From the NCBI RefSeq assembly GCF_900100925.1, contig NZ_FNKO01000001.1:434001-498000 (forward strand): a stretch of 64,000 nucleotides of DNA. Direction: 5' to 3'. Shown in pieces: positions 44,691 through 55,200 of this stretch (the first letter of the stretch is position 1; each line of letters opens with the position of its first letter). The stretch is from Actinopolyspora saharensis (GTDB lineage: Bacteria; Actinomycetota; Actinomycetes; Mycobacteriales; Pseudonocardiaceae). The position numbers were made by a program, and so were the translations under genes. Under the pieces are notes generated by a model. The model did no database searches and was not told the origin of the DNA. It was given only the letters and a program-made list of their open reading frames with translations.

Positions 44691-45061
44691 GGTTCCATCG
44701 TCTTTCCGTGCCGCTGGGTCGTCGAAAGCCCCCCGGGGGGGCTGGACCAGTTAGCGCTGCCGCTGTCTCCGCGACTACGAACGCCTGTCCGACTGCCACG
44801 AAGCCACCGTTCGCTGAGCTTTGATCAACACCACCAGCAGACGCCTCACCCCGTTGGGGAACAGTTGTTGGGGGAGAAGAGTTGCTGTTCCAGGTGGGTA
44901 GGCGGTCGAGGCCACCAGGTTGCGTCGCGAGGTGGCGTTCCTTCGGGGCAGTGGGTGAGACAGCAGTTCGCTCACTGTGGCCGGTGACCGGTGGTATGGG
45001 CAGCCACGGGAGGAGGACGGAGGCGAGTGCATTTCCGGTGTGCGAGGTGTGCGGTTTCTTG
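44691..45061. other. Gene-poor region right of CRISPR array 2
   Basis: After the leader module the sequence has no recognisable gene up to the small minus-strand genes at 45.06 kb. It has runs of C and G (about 44732-44740) and scattered short open frames only. Confidence 0.45.
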
Positions 45062-45238
45062 CTACTGCTGTGCTCGTAGGAGGTCCCGGACGCGGATGAG
45101 CAGGTGCACATCGGTGCACGGTGTGGCCGGCTCGACGAGTTGCCCGGACCACGACAGCCGTCGGTCGAGCTGTGCCCCTTCGGAGGTCTGTGGTTCCCGT
45201 TGAGGCAGTTCGGACGAGTGCGGGGCCGCGTCAGTCAC
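45062..45238 (-). CDS. Small 58-aa protein
   Basis: GTG 45238 lies inside the end of the preceding Cys-rich gene, overlapping it by eight bases, which suggests coupling. The 58-aa product is polar with a C-terminal helix (DVHLLIRVRDLLRAQQ). I do not recognise the family. It is the last gene of the minus-strand block that includes the XRE regulator and lanthipeptide genes. Confidence 0.5.
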   Translation of the reverse strand: MTDAAPHSSELPQREPQTSEGAQLDRRLSWSGQLVEPATPCTDVHLLIRVRDLLRAQQ

Positions 45239-45467
45239 GGCAGGACACCCCGCACAGGTGTGCCCGGGCATAGCGGGTGATGTCGGCCCGGACGCACTCG
45301 TCACAGCCGAGGACGGCGTGGGTGGGCTCGTCCGGGATGGACACGGTGAGTCCGCACAGAGTGCGTCCAAGCTCGTCGGAGCAGTCCCGGTAATGCGCTG
45401 TACCGGTCGCGTCGGTCCAGGTGGACTCCGACGGCAGGTGGAGTGGTGTGACGTCGCACTGTGTCAT
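45231..45467 (-). CDS. Small Cys/His-containing protein
   Basis: A 78-aa protein from ATG 45467 with cysteines in DCSDELGRTLCGL, GCDECVRAD and HLCGVSC, plus His residues, suggesting a zinc site. Similar small Cys-rich proteins occur near XRE/DUF397 genes in actinobacteria; a comparable one lies at 59331-59600. It follows the XRE-TPR gene by 54 bases. The function is unknown. Confidence 0.6.
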   Translation of the reverse strand: MTQCDVTPLHLPSESTWTDATGTAHYRDCSDELGRTLCGLTVSIPDEPTHAVLGCDECVRADITRYARAHLCGVSCRD

Positions 45468-45521
45468 GGTGATCACGCTAAGCATGATTGCCCGTGTGGA
45501 GTTGCCACGCTGGCAACGTCC

Positions 45522-46760
45522 TCACCGCAGGCCGAAGCGACGGGCCAGGCTGGTCAATTCCCACGAGGCCCGCGCGGCTCGACGGGTCAGTTGGGCGATG
45601 AGCTCACGGGCGAGGGGATCGGGGCGGAGCCGTTGCGGGGCGATGCGGTCGGCGGCATCGAGATGTCGGACGGCCTCGACGTCACGTGTTCGGTCGTGCT
45701 GGGTCAGTGCCCGGGCCAGGTCGAAGTGGATCGACGAGGCGCGTTCTCGGCTGCCGAGCGCGGTCACGTCCAGCCCCGCGCGCATCACCTCGTCGTAGAC
45801 CCGTGGGCCCTCACCCAGTTCGATGCCGGTGGTCAGTCTCCAGGCGGCCGCGTTGCTCGGGCCGAAATGCTGACGCATCCCGTCCTGTTCGCCGGTGTGG
45901 GCAGCGATCCGGTCGGCCTCATCGAGATGGAGATGGGCCTGCTCGCCGTCGCCCTGCCGGGCGGCGGTACGAGCGAGCTGGAGATGCAGCAGCCCGGTCA
46001 TCTCGGCGGTCAGCGTGTCGGTGTTCGACCACCGCACCTTCGGGGACAGCTCGGTTATCCCCTCGGTCAGCACTGTCGTGGCACGGGTGCGGGCGGCGGT
46101 GCTGGTCAGTTCCAGGGACCAGTACCAGCGGGCGAAGCCGGCCAGGCCAGGATCGCCGCCGCGTTGCGCGAGATCGTGGCCGCGTCGAGCCGCCGCGGCC
46201 GCCAGGTCGATGTTGCCGCCTCGGCTGGCCACCACTCCGGCGACGAAGCAGGCGAGTACTGCCGCGCGGACGGCCATGCGGCGATCGGCTGCCGAGCTGG
46301 TCCACAGCTGTGCCTGCGATTCGGCCACCAGAGTGGCCGCTTCCCGCGCGGCACGGTGGTACTGGGCCTGCGCGCAGTCCGCGTTGGCGTCATCCACGGT
46401 GTGCACCAGCTTCGACAACGGTCTGGGGGCCACGTCCGGGAGGTCGTCGGCGTCGTAGGTGTGCAGCACCGCCCGGATTTCGGCGAGAGCATCGTGCGTC
46501 TGCTCGTGATCGTCGTGGGACGACGCCATGGGAGCCCCCGTGATGTCCGCGATCGAGCAGCCCAGGGCGCTGGCGAGGTCCTCGATCAAACCTCGCCGGT
46601 CGAACTGGCGATGCCCGGACTCCAAGCGACTCAGGTAGCTCTTGGAAATCCCGGCCAGCCCGGCGACGACCTCCAGACCGAGTCCGCGTCGCCGCCGAAT
46701 CATGCGAACTCGCGCACCGAGATCGTCCGAGGTCAGTGCGCCCGCGCTGCGGTTGGTCAT
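45522..46760 (-). CDS. XRE-family regulator with helical repeat domain
   Basis: The 412-aa protein has an XRE HTH (about 12-68, GLEVVAGLAGISKSYLSRLESGHRQFDRR). A long alpha-helical region follows with TPR-like periodicity (VAESQAQLWTSSAADRRMAVRAAVLAC, then TARQGDGEQAHLHLDEADRIAAHTGEQ). The start is ATG 46760 with GAGGAGCAG before it. It lies downstream of the second methyltransferase and may control the lanthipeptide block. It differs from the XRE protein at 57.9 kb, which is a DUF397 partner. Confidence 0.82.
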   Translation of the reverse strand: MTNRSAGALTSDDLGARVRMIRRRRGLGLEVVAGLAGISKSYLSRLESGHRQFDRRGLIEDLASALGCSIADITGAPMASSHDDHEQTHDALAEIRAVLHTYDADDLPDVAPRPLSKLVHTVDDANADCAQAQYHRAAREAATLVAESQAQLWTSSAADRRMAVRAAVLACFVAGVVASRGGNIDLAAAAARRGHDLAQRGGDPGLAGFARWYWSLELTSTAARTRATTVLTEGITELSPKVRWSNTDTLTAEMTGLLHLQLARTAARQGDGEQAHLHLDEADRIAAHTGEQDGMRQHFGPSNAAAWRLTTGIELGEGPRVYDEVMRAGLDVTALGSRERASSIHFDLARALTQHDRTRDVEAVRHLDAADRIAPQRLRPDPLARELIAQLTRRAARASWELTSLARRFGLR

Positions 46761-47079
46761 CTCGTCTGCTCCTCATTGTGCGCCGATGCCTCCCCGAGGT
46801 CCCGTGTCACAGGAGCGAAGGAGCCTGCTCCGGGAGTCGGCGGGAAGTTCGCAGCGGGCTGGCCGTTGTGGTGGCGAGGTCGTTTCGCGTGCCTTTCGGC
46901 GGTGGTGGGCAGCAACCCATGTAGCTGGTGGGGAGGTCTCGTCGGGTGTGGCACTCGGAGAGGCCCGGAACTCAGCGTGGTTGGGGGAGCCGCTGTGCAG
47001 GGCCCTGTCTCGTGGCTGGGGTCCTCGAGTACGGGAGTGTCTTCGGGTCTGGAATCGATAGGGGATCGGCGGGGAGTCG
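46761..47079. other. 319-bp gap between methyltransferase and XRE genes
   Basis: I translated the minus strand here looking for a missed precursor peptide and found none with an FxLD motif or a Cys/Ser/Thr-rich tail. The stretch probably holds the promoter of the XRE gene. Confidence 0.5.
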
Positions 47080-48333
47080 TCAGAAGCGCTGGTGGTTCTT
47101 CGCTGGCTGGTCGGGTTCGGGAGTGTAGGTGACGGCGAGTCGGCTGTGGCGCTTCTCGATGGTGGCGCCGTAATCGTGCTCGGTGCTTGCCGCGTCCGCG
47201 GGATAGGCGATGATGGTGGGCCGCTGTTCGCGGGCGTGTGCCCAGTGTTCGATCACCTCGACCAGCCGGTCGGCCAGTGCGGCGGCGTTTGGTCCGTGGC
47301 CGATCGCGCCGAGTTCCCATCGGGGCCCTTCTTCGGTGCGGTGTCGGTGCTGGGTCACGTAGGCCAGCGACTCGCCGTCGGCGAGTGCGGGGGAGCGCAT
47401 CGGTGCCAGTGGGGTGACCAGTTCGCGGGGCACGTTCGGGTGCGCGTTGATGCGGCAGGTGCGGCTGTCTTCGGCGGTCAGCCGCAGCCAGATCCCGTCG
47501 AAGGGCTCGTTGGCGACCATCATGTGCCCGGACCAGCGACTGGTGTGCGGGGTGTCGAGCACGCCACGCAGCTTGGCGGGGTCGATCGGCTGGTCGCGGT
47601 CCCAGTGCAGGCTCACGGTGCCGTCGTCGGTGATCGGCGCGGTTCGTTCGCCTTCGGTGTCTCCGGTCATGGGGACGAAGCCGCACAGCTCCACACCATC
47701 GGAGACGAGCTTTCCGCCCCGCTCGGCCAGCGCCACTGCGCGGGTTTGGCCGCGCCAGCGCAGCGGCAGCACCATCCGCCCGGCGGGGGCGAGCTGCTGC
47801 CACCAGCTCGGGGGAATGTCCCAGGGGGAGACGGTGGCGATGATCCGGTCGTACGGGCCGTTCTCGGGAACGCCGTGGGTGCCGTCGCCGGTGACGACGT
47901 GCGTGTGGCCGTATCCGGCAGCGTTGAGGTTGCGGCGTGCCTGCTCGGTCACCTCGGGGTCTGCGTCGATGGTGGTCACGAGTCGGGAGTCACCGGTGAG
48001 TTCGGCCAGCAGTGCGGCGTTGTAGCCGGTGCCCGCGCCGATCTCGAGTACGCGGTGACCGGGTTGCACGTCGAGCTGGTCGAGCATCATCGCCACCACG
48101 AACGGGGCGGAGGCGCACGACAGGGAGGTGCCGTCGGCGAACCGGTGGGTGATGACAGCTTCGAACGGGTGGTAGGCGGTCTGGAGGTCGGCCTCGGGGA
48201 CGAACTCGTGGCGGGGCATCTGCCGGAGCACGCGTTCCACGCGCGGGTTCGTCGCGAAGCCGTCTCCCCGGACTTTCTCGACCATGCGGGCACGCAGTTC
48301 CTGCGCTGATGCGGCGGTGGCCTCGGTGTTCAT
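47080..48333 (-). CDS. PCMT-like methyltransferase, second copy
   Basis: A 417-aa protein-L-isoaspartate O-methyltransferase homologue with a long C-terminal extension, of the kind linked to FxLD lanthipeptides. Motif I reads VLEIGAGTGYNAALLAEL, the classic glycine pattern, one residue longer than in the copy at 55.6 kb. DIPPSWWQQLAPAGRMVLPLRW and CGFVPM are shared with it. ATG 48333 follows GGAAGGGAC. It sits directly after a broken lanC fragment, so it is the survivor of a decayed second lanthipeptide locus or now works on the intact one. Substrate Asp residues cannot be assigned. Confidence 0.82.
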   Translation of the reverse strand: MNTEATAASAQELRARMVEKVRGDGFATNPRVERVLRQMPRHEFVPEADLQTAYHPFEAVITHRFADGTSLSCASAPFVVAMMLDQLDVQPGHRVLEIGAGTGYNAALLAELTGDSRLVTTIDADPEVTEQARRNLNAAGYGHTHVVTGDGTHGVPENGPYDRIIATVSPWDIPPSWWQQLAPAGRMVLPLRWRGQTRAVALAERGGKLVSDGVELCGFVPMTGDTEGERTAPITDDGTVSLHWDRDQPIDPAKLRGVLDTPHTSRWSGHMMVANEPFDGIWLRLTAEDSRTCRINAHPNVPRELVTPLAPMRSPALADGESLAYVTQHRHRTEEGPRWELGAIGHGPNAAALADRLVEVIEHWAHAREQRPTIIAYPADAASTEHDYGATIEKRHSRLAVTYTPEPDQPAKNHQRF

Positions 48334-48361
48334 CGTGTCCCTTCCTTGCTTCTTCGTCGTG

Positions 48362-48645
48362 TCAACCGTCCAGCAGCAGGCAGGCATCCCACCGCGTGAC
48401 GGGGGGGCTGATCGGTGGTGGCGGTGTGCAGCGCCAGCCGGGCTCCTGCTTCTCCGGTGAGCAGGCCCGCCCCCGGTGAGGAGTGCTCGTCCAGCCGGGT
48501 CGTGAGTCGTTCGATCAGCATCGGCAGGTGCGCGCGGAGCCGCGGGGCGTGCCGGCTCATGCGCCAGGTGGTGTGCAGCAGCCCCGCCCACCCGTGGCAG
48601 CGGGAGACGTCGGTGAGCTGGGCGAGCTGCCCGTTGTCGGCCCTG
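48362..48645 (-). pseudogene. lanC C-terminal fragment with frameshift
   Basis: The minus strand reads LAQLTDVSRCHGWAGLLHTTWRM, matching the zinc-binding CHG region of the intact LanC at 51-52 kb (TDTGLCHGLAGIGQTAWRM). It continues to LALHTATTDQPP. The expected end, RWDACLLLDG-stop, is in the next frame. The shift coincides with a run of seven C (48401-48407 as G on the plus strand). The N-terminal two thirds of the gene are absent. It is a truncated, probably dead cyclase gene lying directly upstream of the second methyltransferase. Confidence 0.72.
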
Positions 48646-48919
48646 GTAACGACACCTAGCCGGGTCGGTGGCGGGCGTCGTACGGGCCGGTCGAGGCGAA
48701 CAACTCGGCGGGGGCGTGGAACACGTTCAACAGTTCTCCAGTCACGGGGCACGGCTGTGCAGTCGCTGAGCAGTTCTCGAGACGTGTCCCAGGGCCTGAC
48801 GTGTGGGGAAGCGACGTCAGCCCCCAGGGTGGATTTTCCACCGTGCTGTCGTTTCACGGTCTTAGTAGCGAGGTACCCCTCGCGGCGCTGCCTCTGCCGT
48901 GTCTCCCGGTCCGGCCAGG

Positions 48920-50125
48920 TCATCGCCGAGTCCGCCCCGTGGTTGTGGGGGCAGTCGTGCTGGGGTAGTTCCTTCGGGGCTGGTCGTGAGTTGACTGTTG
49001 TCGTGTGAGTGCGTGAGCCAGGCTGGTTTCGCTTCTGGCTATCGCGTCGGTGAGTTCGGTGAGGGGCTCGGCTGGTGCTTCCTCGCCGTGGTGGAGGCCG
49101 GCGGTGGTGATGATGTGGGTTAGCGCGTGCTGGTCGGTGTCGGACATGTGCTGCGCGCAGGCTGGGTGGGTGAGCACGTCGTGGGCGGCGTAGGCGTCTG
49201 CCGCGGTGATGGCTTGTCGGGTGATGTCGGTGGTGATTGGTGCGTGTTTCGGTGTGTGGTTGGTGAGGTCGAGTACGCATAGACCGAGGCGGCAGCGAAA
49301 CACCGGTGGTGTGGACTGGTGGGGGAGTGCGAGGTAGCGCTCGACCATGTCCGTGTCAGCTGGCTGGGTGTCGCGTTCTGCGGTGGTCAGGCACAGCGTG
49401 GTGAGGTAGGACGCGACGGCTTGTTCCCACGTTTCCGGGGTGGAGCTGTGTGCGAGCAGGTCGAGGGCGTGCTCGTGGTCGTCGTTGACGATGCGGGTGA
49501 GGACGGCGACTTGTCTGCCGTCGAGCATGCGGTCGCCGATGCCTTTGCGGCGTTCGAGGTGTTCGAGCGCGTCGTTCCATCGTCCGGCTCGGGTCAGGGC
49601 TCGGGTGCCGTCGGCCAGCAGCACTGTCCAGAGGAATCGGACGAGGTCGCCTCGTGCTGCGCTGTGATCGTCGGTGAGGTCGGTGAGGTCGATGTTCCGA
49701 CCGTCGATCGTGGTCGCCGTTCTCGTGCGCAGGGCTTGGTAGATGTGGGTGAGCAGCTGGTGAGCGTGGTTGCCGTGGCCGTTGCGGATGTGCAGTCGGC
49801 CGAGGTTGACCAGGGGTTGCAGGGCGAGTTTGGCCGTTGTCGGTGCCAGCGGCCGGTGGGCGTGGAAGAGGTCGAATTGTCGCCGGCACAGCTGGTGGGC
49901 GCGGTCGGGCAGGCCGCAGTCGCTGAGGATGAGCGCGGCCTTGTTGCAGGCTTCGGCGGCGGTGGTGATGCGTTGTTCCGGTGGGCCGTGCGCGGCGGTG
50001 TGGGCGAGGTGGTTGATCTCGTCGACGCGTTCGGTGAGTGCTCGGCAGGCGGGCCGTGGCCGTGGCAGGAGCGGGAACCACGCGGCGAGTCGTTCGTGGA
50101 GGTGGTCGTTGCTGGAGAGGGGCAT
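48920..50125 (-). CDS. Lanthipeptide-block protein of unknown function (401 aa)
   Basis: I do not recognise this 401-aa protein. It is mainly alpha-helical, rich in His, Thr and Leu, with repeat-like segments (AHQLCRRQFDLFHAHRPLAP, NHAHQLLTHIYQALRTRT, NDALEHLERRKGIGDRML) that suggest TPR-like repeats. There is no signal peptide or membrane segment. It begins 13 bases after the stop of the elimination-domain gene, so it is part of the lanB-lanC operon. A scaffold or regulator role is possible. Confidence 0.7.
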   Translation of the reverse strand: MPLSSNDHLHERLAAWFPLLPRPRPACRALTERVDEINHLAHTAAHGPPEQRITTAAEACNKAALILSDCGLPDRAHQLCRRQFDLFHAHRPLAPTTAKLALQPLVNLGRLHIRNGHGNHAHQLLTHIYQALRTRTATTIDGRNIDLTDLTDDHSAARGDLVRFLWTVLLADGTRALTRAGRWNDALEHLERRKGIGDRMLDGRQVAVLTRIVNDDHEHALDLLAHSSTPETWEQAVASYLTTLCLTTAERDTQPADTDMVERYLALPHQSTPPVFRCRLGLCVLDLTNHTPKHAPITTDITRQAITAADAYAAHDVLTHPACAQHMSDTDQHALTHIITTAGLHHGEEAPAEPLTELTDAIARSETSLAHALTRQQSTHDQPRRNYPSTTAPTTTGRTRR

Positions 50126-50138
50126 CGCGGGGGTCCGA

Positions 50139-50972
50139 TCAGTCGAAGACGAGCGTGGCCGCGGCGTGGGCGAGCAGGGTCTGGTTGGCCGGGCTGAGAC
50201 CGAAGCGGTTGAACGCGAACAGGGCGTGGTGGGCCAGCACGGCGCGCAGCCCGCGCTCGAGGACGCCCTCGCGGGCCAGGCGCGCTAGCTGTGCGCCCGC
50301 GTCGTCGAAGGCGGTGAACCAGTCCGCCGCGACGGCGAGGCCGCTGGTGGGGTCGCATGCCAGCTGCGCGGTGTCGACGGTCATCAGGCGACGTAGTGCG
50401 GGGTGCAGCGTTTGCACGGTCTCCGGTGGGAGCTCGTGGAGCGGGCGACGGTTCTGTGCGATCCGGGTCCAGATGTCTCCCTGCTCGTACCAGTCCTGCC
50501 CGGCTGCGCGGAACAGGCGGCTGCACAGCAGCATCACCAGCTCTCTTCGCTTCACCACCGGGGCCGCGGTGTCGAGGTGGTTGAGGTAGGTCAGGACGTG
50601 GTGGCTGTCCTGGTGGAACAGGGTGTGGGCCAGTGCCATGCCGGCGGTTCCGCCGAAGGCGTGGACCTCGGGTTCGTAGATGACCGGCGTGGCCCGGGGA
50701 AGGTGGTGGCAGAGGAGGGCGAGCGCCTCGGAGGCGGTGTCCTCGTCCGGTGTCTGGATGCGCACTCGCCAGCACGGGCGCGTGGCTTCGCGCGGGGCGA
50801 GGCCGCTGTGGCTATCGGGGAGCTGTTCGGTTTTGCGGGTGAAGAACCAGGCCTCGATCAGTCCGGCGTGGCCGGCTTCGGTGAGGGCGGGCCCGAGGTG
50901 GGTCACTGCGGTGTGTTCGACGGTGTCCCAGTTGTCGAATCGGATGTTGAGTTGGCGCCAGGACGGGGTCAC
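50139..50972 (-). CDS. Free-standing thiopeptide-type elimination-domain protein
   Basis: The 277-aa protein belongs to the thiopeptide-type bacteriocin biosynthesis domain (TIGR03891), the part of split LanBs that eliminates glutamate from glutamylated Ser/Thr to make dehydroamino acids. It opens WRQLNIRFDNWDTVEH, has EAWFFTRK, CWRVRIQT, and the family segment YEPEVHAFGGTAGMALAHTLFHQDS. It lies 19 bases after lanC. The LanB at 52.2 kb already has this domain at its C-terminus, so this is an additional copy. Confidence 0.82.
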   Translation of the reverse strand: MTPSWRQLNIRFDNWDTVEHTAVTHLGPALTEAGHAGLIEAWFFTRKTEQLPDSHSGLAPREATRPCWRVRIQTPDEDTASEALALLCHHLPRATPVIYEPEVHAFGGTAGMALAHTLFHQDSHHVLTYLNHLDTAAPVVKRRELVMLLCSRLFRAAGQDWYEQGDIWTRIAQNRRPLHELPPETVQTLHPALRRLMTVDTAQLACDPTSGLAVAADWFTAFDDAGAQLARLAREGVLERGLRAVLAHHALFAFNRFGLSPANQTLLAHAAATLVFD

Positions 50973-50991
50973 GCGATGGCTCCTTGTCGGG

Positions 50992-52221
50992 TCAGGCCAG
51001 CAGCAGGCAGGCGTCCCAGCCGGTGTGCGGATCCTGGTGGGTGCCGAGGGTGTGCAGGGCCAGCGCGATACCGGCGATTCCGTCGAGGAATTCGGGATCC
51101 GACGGGGGTGGTGACAGCCGTGCGAGGAGCCGCCGGCACAGGTGGGGCAGTTCGCCGGTGATCTCGCCGGTGTCGGCGTCGGCGGCCATGCGCCAGGCGG
51201 TCTGGCCGATCCCTGCCAGGCCGTGGCACAGGCCGGTGTCGGTGACGCGGTCGAGCTGGTCGGGGTCGCGCAGCAGGCCCAGCATCGCGGCCTCGGCGGT
51301 GCGTTGTCGGGCGGTGTCGCCGGTGGCGATCCCGGCGAGTTGCAGTGCGCGGGCCAGCCCGGCGGTGCCGTAGCACCAGCGCGGCGCTTGCCGCTGGGAG
51401 GGATCGATCTGTCCGGTTTCGACGTTGGTGCGGCTGATCACTCCGGGCCACCAGGGGCCCGGTTGTTGCCAGGTGTCGAGCCAGCTGCAGATCCGTTCGA
51501 GCGCGTCGCGCTGGCCGTCGACAGCCACACCGCGCAGCAGGGCCAGGGACAACAGCGCCAGTGGTCCGGCGATGCCGTGGGACAGGCCGATGTTGCCGTG
51601 CCCACCGGGGAAATCGGCGGTGATTTCTCCGTTGGGCGAGACCTCGGTCCACCATCCTGGTAGGCCGTCCGAGATGGACGGCAGGGGTTCGGTCAGCCGG
51701 ACGAGGTAGTTCAGCACGGCGCGGGTGATGGTGTGCCGGCGGTGGTGGCGCAGGTGGTAGGCGCCGAGCCCGGCCAGGCCCCGGAAGAGGTCGAACTCGG
51801 CCAGCAGGGGGAGCTCGCCCCGATCGAGACGCGCGTGGGCCAGGGTGAGACGGGCCCGGGTCAGTGCGATGGTCTTGCTGTCCAGCGCGGCCAGCACTGG
51901 GGGACACCGGCGGGGATCGTCGGCGACCGAGCGGGTGAGAAACCCCAGCGCCGGTGCCCCGTAGAACAGGGTCGCGTTGCGGCCGGTGGAGACTTCCTCG
52001 CGTGCGGCCGCGGTCAGCCAGGCGCGGGCGGTGTCCCAGCTGCCGCGGCCGCTGCGGGCACGTTCGAGGTGCAGCAGCGCGAGGCCGGCCGCGCCGCCGA
52101 GCAGCGATTGCGGCCGGGTACGGCCCACGCCGCCGTGCGGGTAGAGCGTGTGCGGGTCGGAAAGGGGCTCGGCGAGCTCGTCGACCGCGGCGAGGATGTC
52201 GACGGTGTTGAGGGTGTTCAC
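50992..52221 (-). CDS. lanC: LanC-type lanthionine cyclase
   Basis: LanC adds cysteine thiols to dehydroalanine/dehydrobutyrine to form (methyl)lanthionine rings. The 409-aa protein has the alpha-toroid repeats with GGxxG-like segments (LLGGAAGLALLHL, LFRGLAGLGAYHL) and LSHGIAGPLALLSL. The zinc ligands lie in RWCYGTAGL and LCHGLAGIG, and a final FLDGIAGIALALH. GTG 52221 overlaps the lanB stop as GTGA, so the two are translationally coupled. Confidence 0.92.
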   Translation of the reverse strand: MNTLNTVDILAAVDELAEPLSDPHTLYPHGGVGRTRPQSLLGGAAGLALLHLERARSGRGSWDTARAWLTAAAREEVSTGRNATLFYGAPALGFLTRSVADDPRRCPPVLAALDSKTIALTRARLTLAHARLDRGELPLLAEFDLFRGLAGLGAYHLRHHRRHTITRAVLNYLVRLTEPLPSISDGLPGWWTEVSPNGEITADFPGGHGNIGLSHGIAGPLALLSLALLRGVAVDGQRDALERICSWLDTWQQPGPWWPGVISRTNVETGQIDPSQRQAPRWCYGTAGLARALQLAGIATGDTARQRTAEAAMLGLLRDPDQLDRVTDTGLCHGLAGIGQTAWRMAADADTGEITGELPHLCRRLLARLSPPPSDPEFLDGIAGIALALHTLGTHQDPHTGWDACLLLA

Positions 52222-55200
52222 GGGGCTCCCTGGGTGCGGGCGGTCCAGCTCAGAGCGGCGGCGCGGGCCAGGCGCAGGCACGTCCGCTCGGTCTCGGGCG
52301 CCACGCCGGTCATGCGCACGTGGTGCAGGTGCAGCAGGTCGGTCAGCACGCTGGCGGGTTCGCGGTGCCCGGACTCGGTCAGGGTGCTGCGGTAGGCGGT
52401 CAGCGCTGTCCGACGCCGGTGCCAGGCGGCCGCGAGGTCCTCACCGCCCGGCAGGGCGCGTACCGCGGCCCAGTCCTCGCGTGGCTCGGCCAGCCGCAGT
52501 GCCTGTTCGCGCAGGGCTCGTTCGGGGGCCGGGCCTGAGGGGGTGTGGGCGTGCTCGATCAGCCACCGCATTCCGGTGGCCGGATCGTCGTGGAACGAGC
52601 ACACGAGCTGGACCATGCTCGCCGCGGTCAGAGCCAGCGGCCGAGCACCGTCGTGGTGCTCGACCGCGTGCAGCTGGGCGAGCACCGCGCTCGAATCGGC
52701 GGCGAAGACCGACTCGGCGGCCCGCATCGCCGTTCCGGCGCCGAACCGGCCGGTTTCGGGATAGTAGGTGTCGACCTGGGCGCGGCCTACGAGTCCCTGC
52801 TGGCGCAGCTGGGAGAGCCAGGCGTTGACCCTGGCCAGAGCAGGGGCGCTCTCGTCGTGCTGGCCGGTCCGGATCCGCAGCCGCAGGTGCGGATCCGGGT
52901 CGGCATAGCGCACGAACCACCACTCCGGCGCGATGTTCCAGCTCGACAGCAGCTCGGGCAGATGATTCGTGAGCACCGTGTTCTGCCGGTGGGGGTGCCC
53001 GTAGAGCTTGAGGTAGAGCCAGGACTCGCTGCCGGGCAGGTGCCCGTGCCCGCGGTCGAGGTGCTGGGCCGACCACCTCGGCGGTGAGGCGGCCGTGGCG
53101 GTGGTCGCCAGCGGGATCACCACCTCGTGGGCGTGCCCGTCGAACCAACCGAACTCCTCGTCGGCCGGTGCTTCCCGCAGGGTGACTTCTCCCGTGCGTT
53201 CCAGCTCGGTGCGCAGCAGGGACACGTGCGCCGGAGTGTGCAGGTGCAGCCGCATCCGCTGATCGCTGTCACCGAGAGAGACCAGCTCCGGCACGGCGAA
53301 GTGCTGCCGCCACGCTTGAAAGCCCTGCATCCAGTCCTGCCACGAGGCCCCGGAACCGGGAAGGTCGCTTGCTTCCAACCGCCACCGCGCTGGTGCCAGG
53401 ATCGTGCGGCGGTAGCGCACTCGGGGCAGAAACGGCAGCCGAGCCGCCGCTGCCCACGAGAACGGCACGCACGGCCTGGCACGGGCGGTGCTGAGCTCGG
53501 TGACGAACCGCACGAGCGGATGCGCGTGGCCGACCATCTCCACCGCGTTGAACCCCACCGGTTCGACCGGACGCTGCTGCGACAGCGACAGCAGCACCAG
53601 CCGTTCGGCGTCGGCGGTGACGGCGAGATCGTCCAACGGCACCACGTCGTGACCCGACTCGCGGTGTTCGCCCAGCGAGACCACCGCGGGCAGCACCTGC
53701 CGACTGCGAGCGACGTTGTCGGTGCGCGCATACAGCGCCGGCGCCGAGATCTGGGCCGGGCGCGCGTTCGCACACACTGTGGGCAGTTCGGCACAGGCCG
53801 CGGCCGCACGCTGCTGGTCCTCGCCGTCGAGCAGGTCGACAAAGCGGCCGGTGGTGGCTCCGGCCGAGCGTGAGACCCCGGCCAGAGCCAGCTCGAACTC
53901 GCCGCGATCAAGGGCGTCCCGCGTCCGGGCCCGCACCTGCACGCGCAGCTCGGTGTGCGGCTGGACCGCTGTCTCCCTCGTCCCCGTGCTCTCGAGACGA
54001 CTGATCGTGGCCTCGTCGAGCACGATTTCGGTACGGCCTTCCCAGGCCGCTCGCTGGGCCAGGGCCAGCAACTCCGCATCCCGCTCCGTGGCCGGACCGG
54101 ACTCCGGTGTGTCCCACGGGCAGTCGCGGTAACCGGCCGGGAAACCGAGTCCGGTATCGGCCACCAGCTCGGCCACCGGCACGACCGCTCGTGGTCCGTA
54201 CCGTTCCAGGAACCGACCGTGGTACTGCCGCCACGCCGGGGTTCCGAGCGGCTCCGGAGCCAGCCGCACCAGCGCTGCGGCCGCGGCTTCGGCCTCCCGG
54301 GCCACCCCCTGCGGCAGGGTCAGGTCACAGTCCAACCGCAGATCCACCCCGACCGGCCGCTGGCTCGGCGCCAGCCGGGTTATCGCCCGCGAGAGCCCGG
54401 CACGGCGCTGGTCTGCTCGGGTCGGTGCGCCAACGGCGTTGTGCCCCACCATGTCCTGGTGGAGGGCACGGAGCTGGGCCACCCGCCCCGACACCCCGGC
54501 CGCCGTGTCGGCCTCGACCTCGTCCAGCGCCGCCACGACGTGGGCCAGGGGGTCGGTGACCGTCATGGGCGGCCGCAACTGGGTGATCAGGAACCCCTGC
54601 TCGACCAGGGCCGCCAGCATCGACTCCACCGCGGCGACGGAGGCGTTGACCGCGGCCGCGACCTTCTCGGCCGCCTCGCACACCCGGATCGGGGCGGCCA
54701 CGGCCCGCATGATGGCTCGCACCACCCGGCTGTGGCGCACCGAGACTTCTCCCAGCCCGGTGGCCTCGTCGGAGCGGCGTTGCCAGCTCAGCACCATCCT
54801 GCCGTCGCGGACCACGGCCGCCGAGTTCGCCACGACCAACAGCCGGGAGCACAGCTGCGGATCGGACTCCAGCTCCGCCAGCACCGCCGACAACCACTCC
54901 GCATCGACCCGCGCCACCGCCCGATGCTGGTCGCCCCAGCGCAGTGTTGTGGTGCGGCCGAACCGGGCGGCGGCCACCCCCGCGAACAACCCGAACGGGG
55001 TCGCCCGCGTGGTGGCACGCAGCAGATACCGCATCATCGAACTCGTCGCGCGACGAATCTCGCGGACACGCTGTTCCTCGCCCGTGCAGATCGCACGCAC
55101 ACGACCGGCCAACACCGGGCTGGCCAGCTCCACGGCCACCGCGAACTCCTCAACCGCCCACACCCGCCGTAACCACGAACACCACTGCCGCACGTGCGCA

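Noticed and set aside
46761..47079. Search for a third lanthipeptide precursor beside the second methyltransferase
   Set aside because: Minus-strand translation of the gap gave no FxLD motif and no Cys/Ser/Thr-rich tail.
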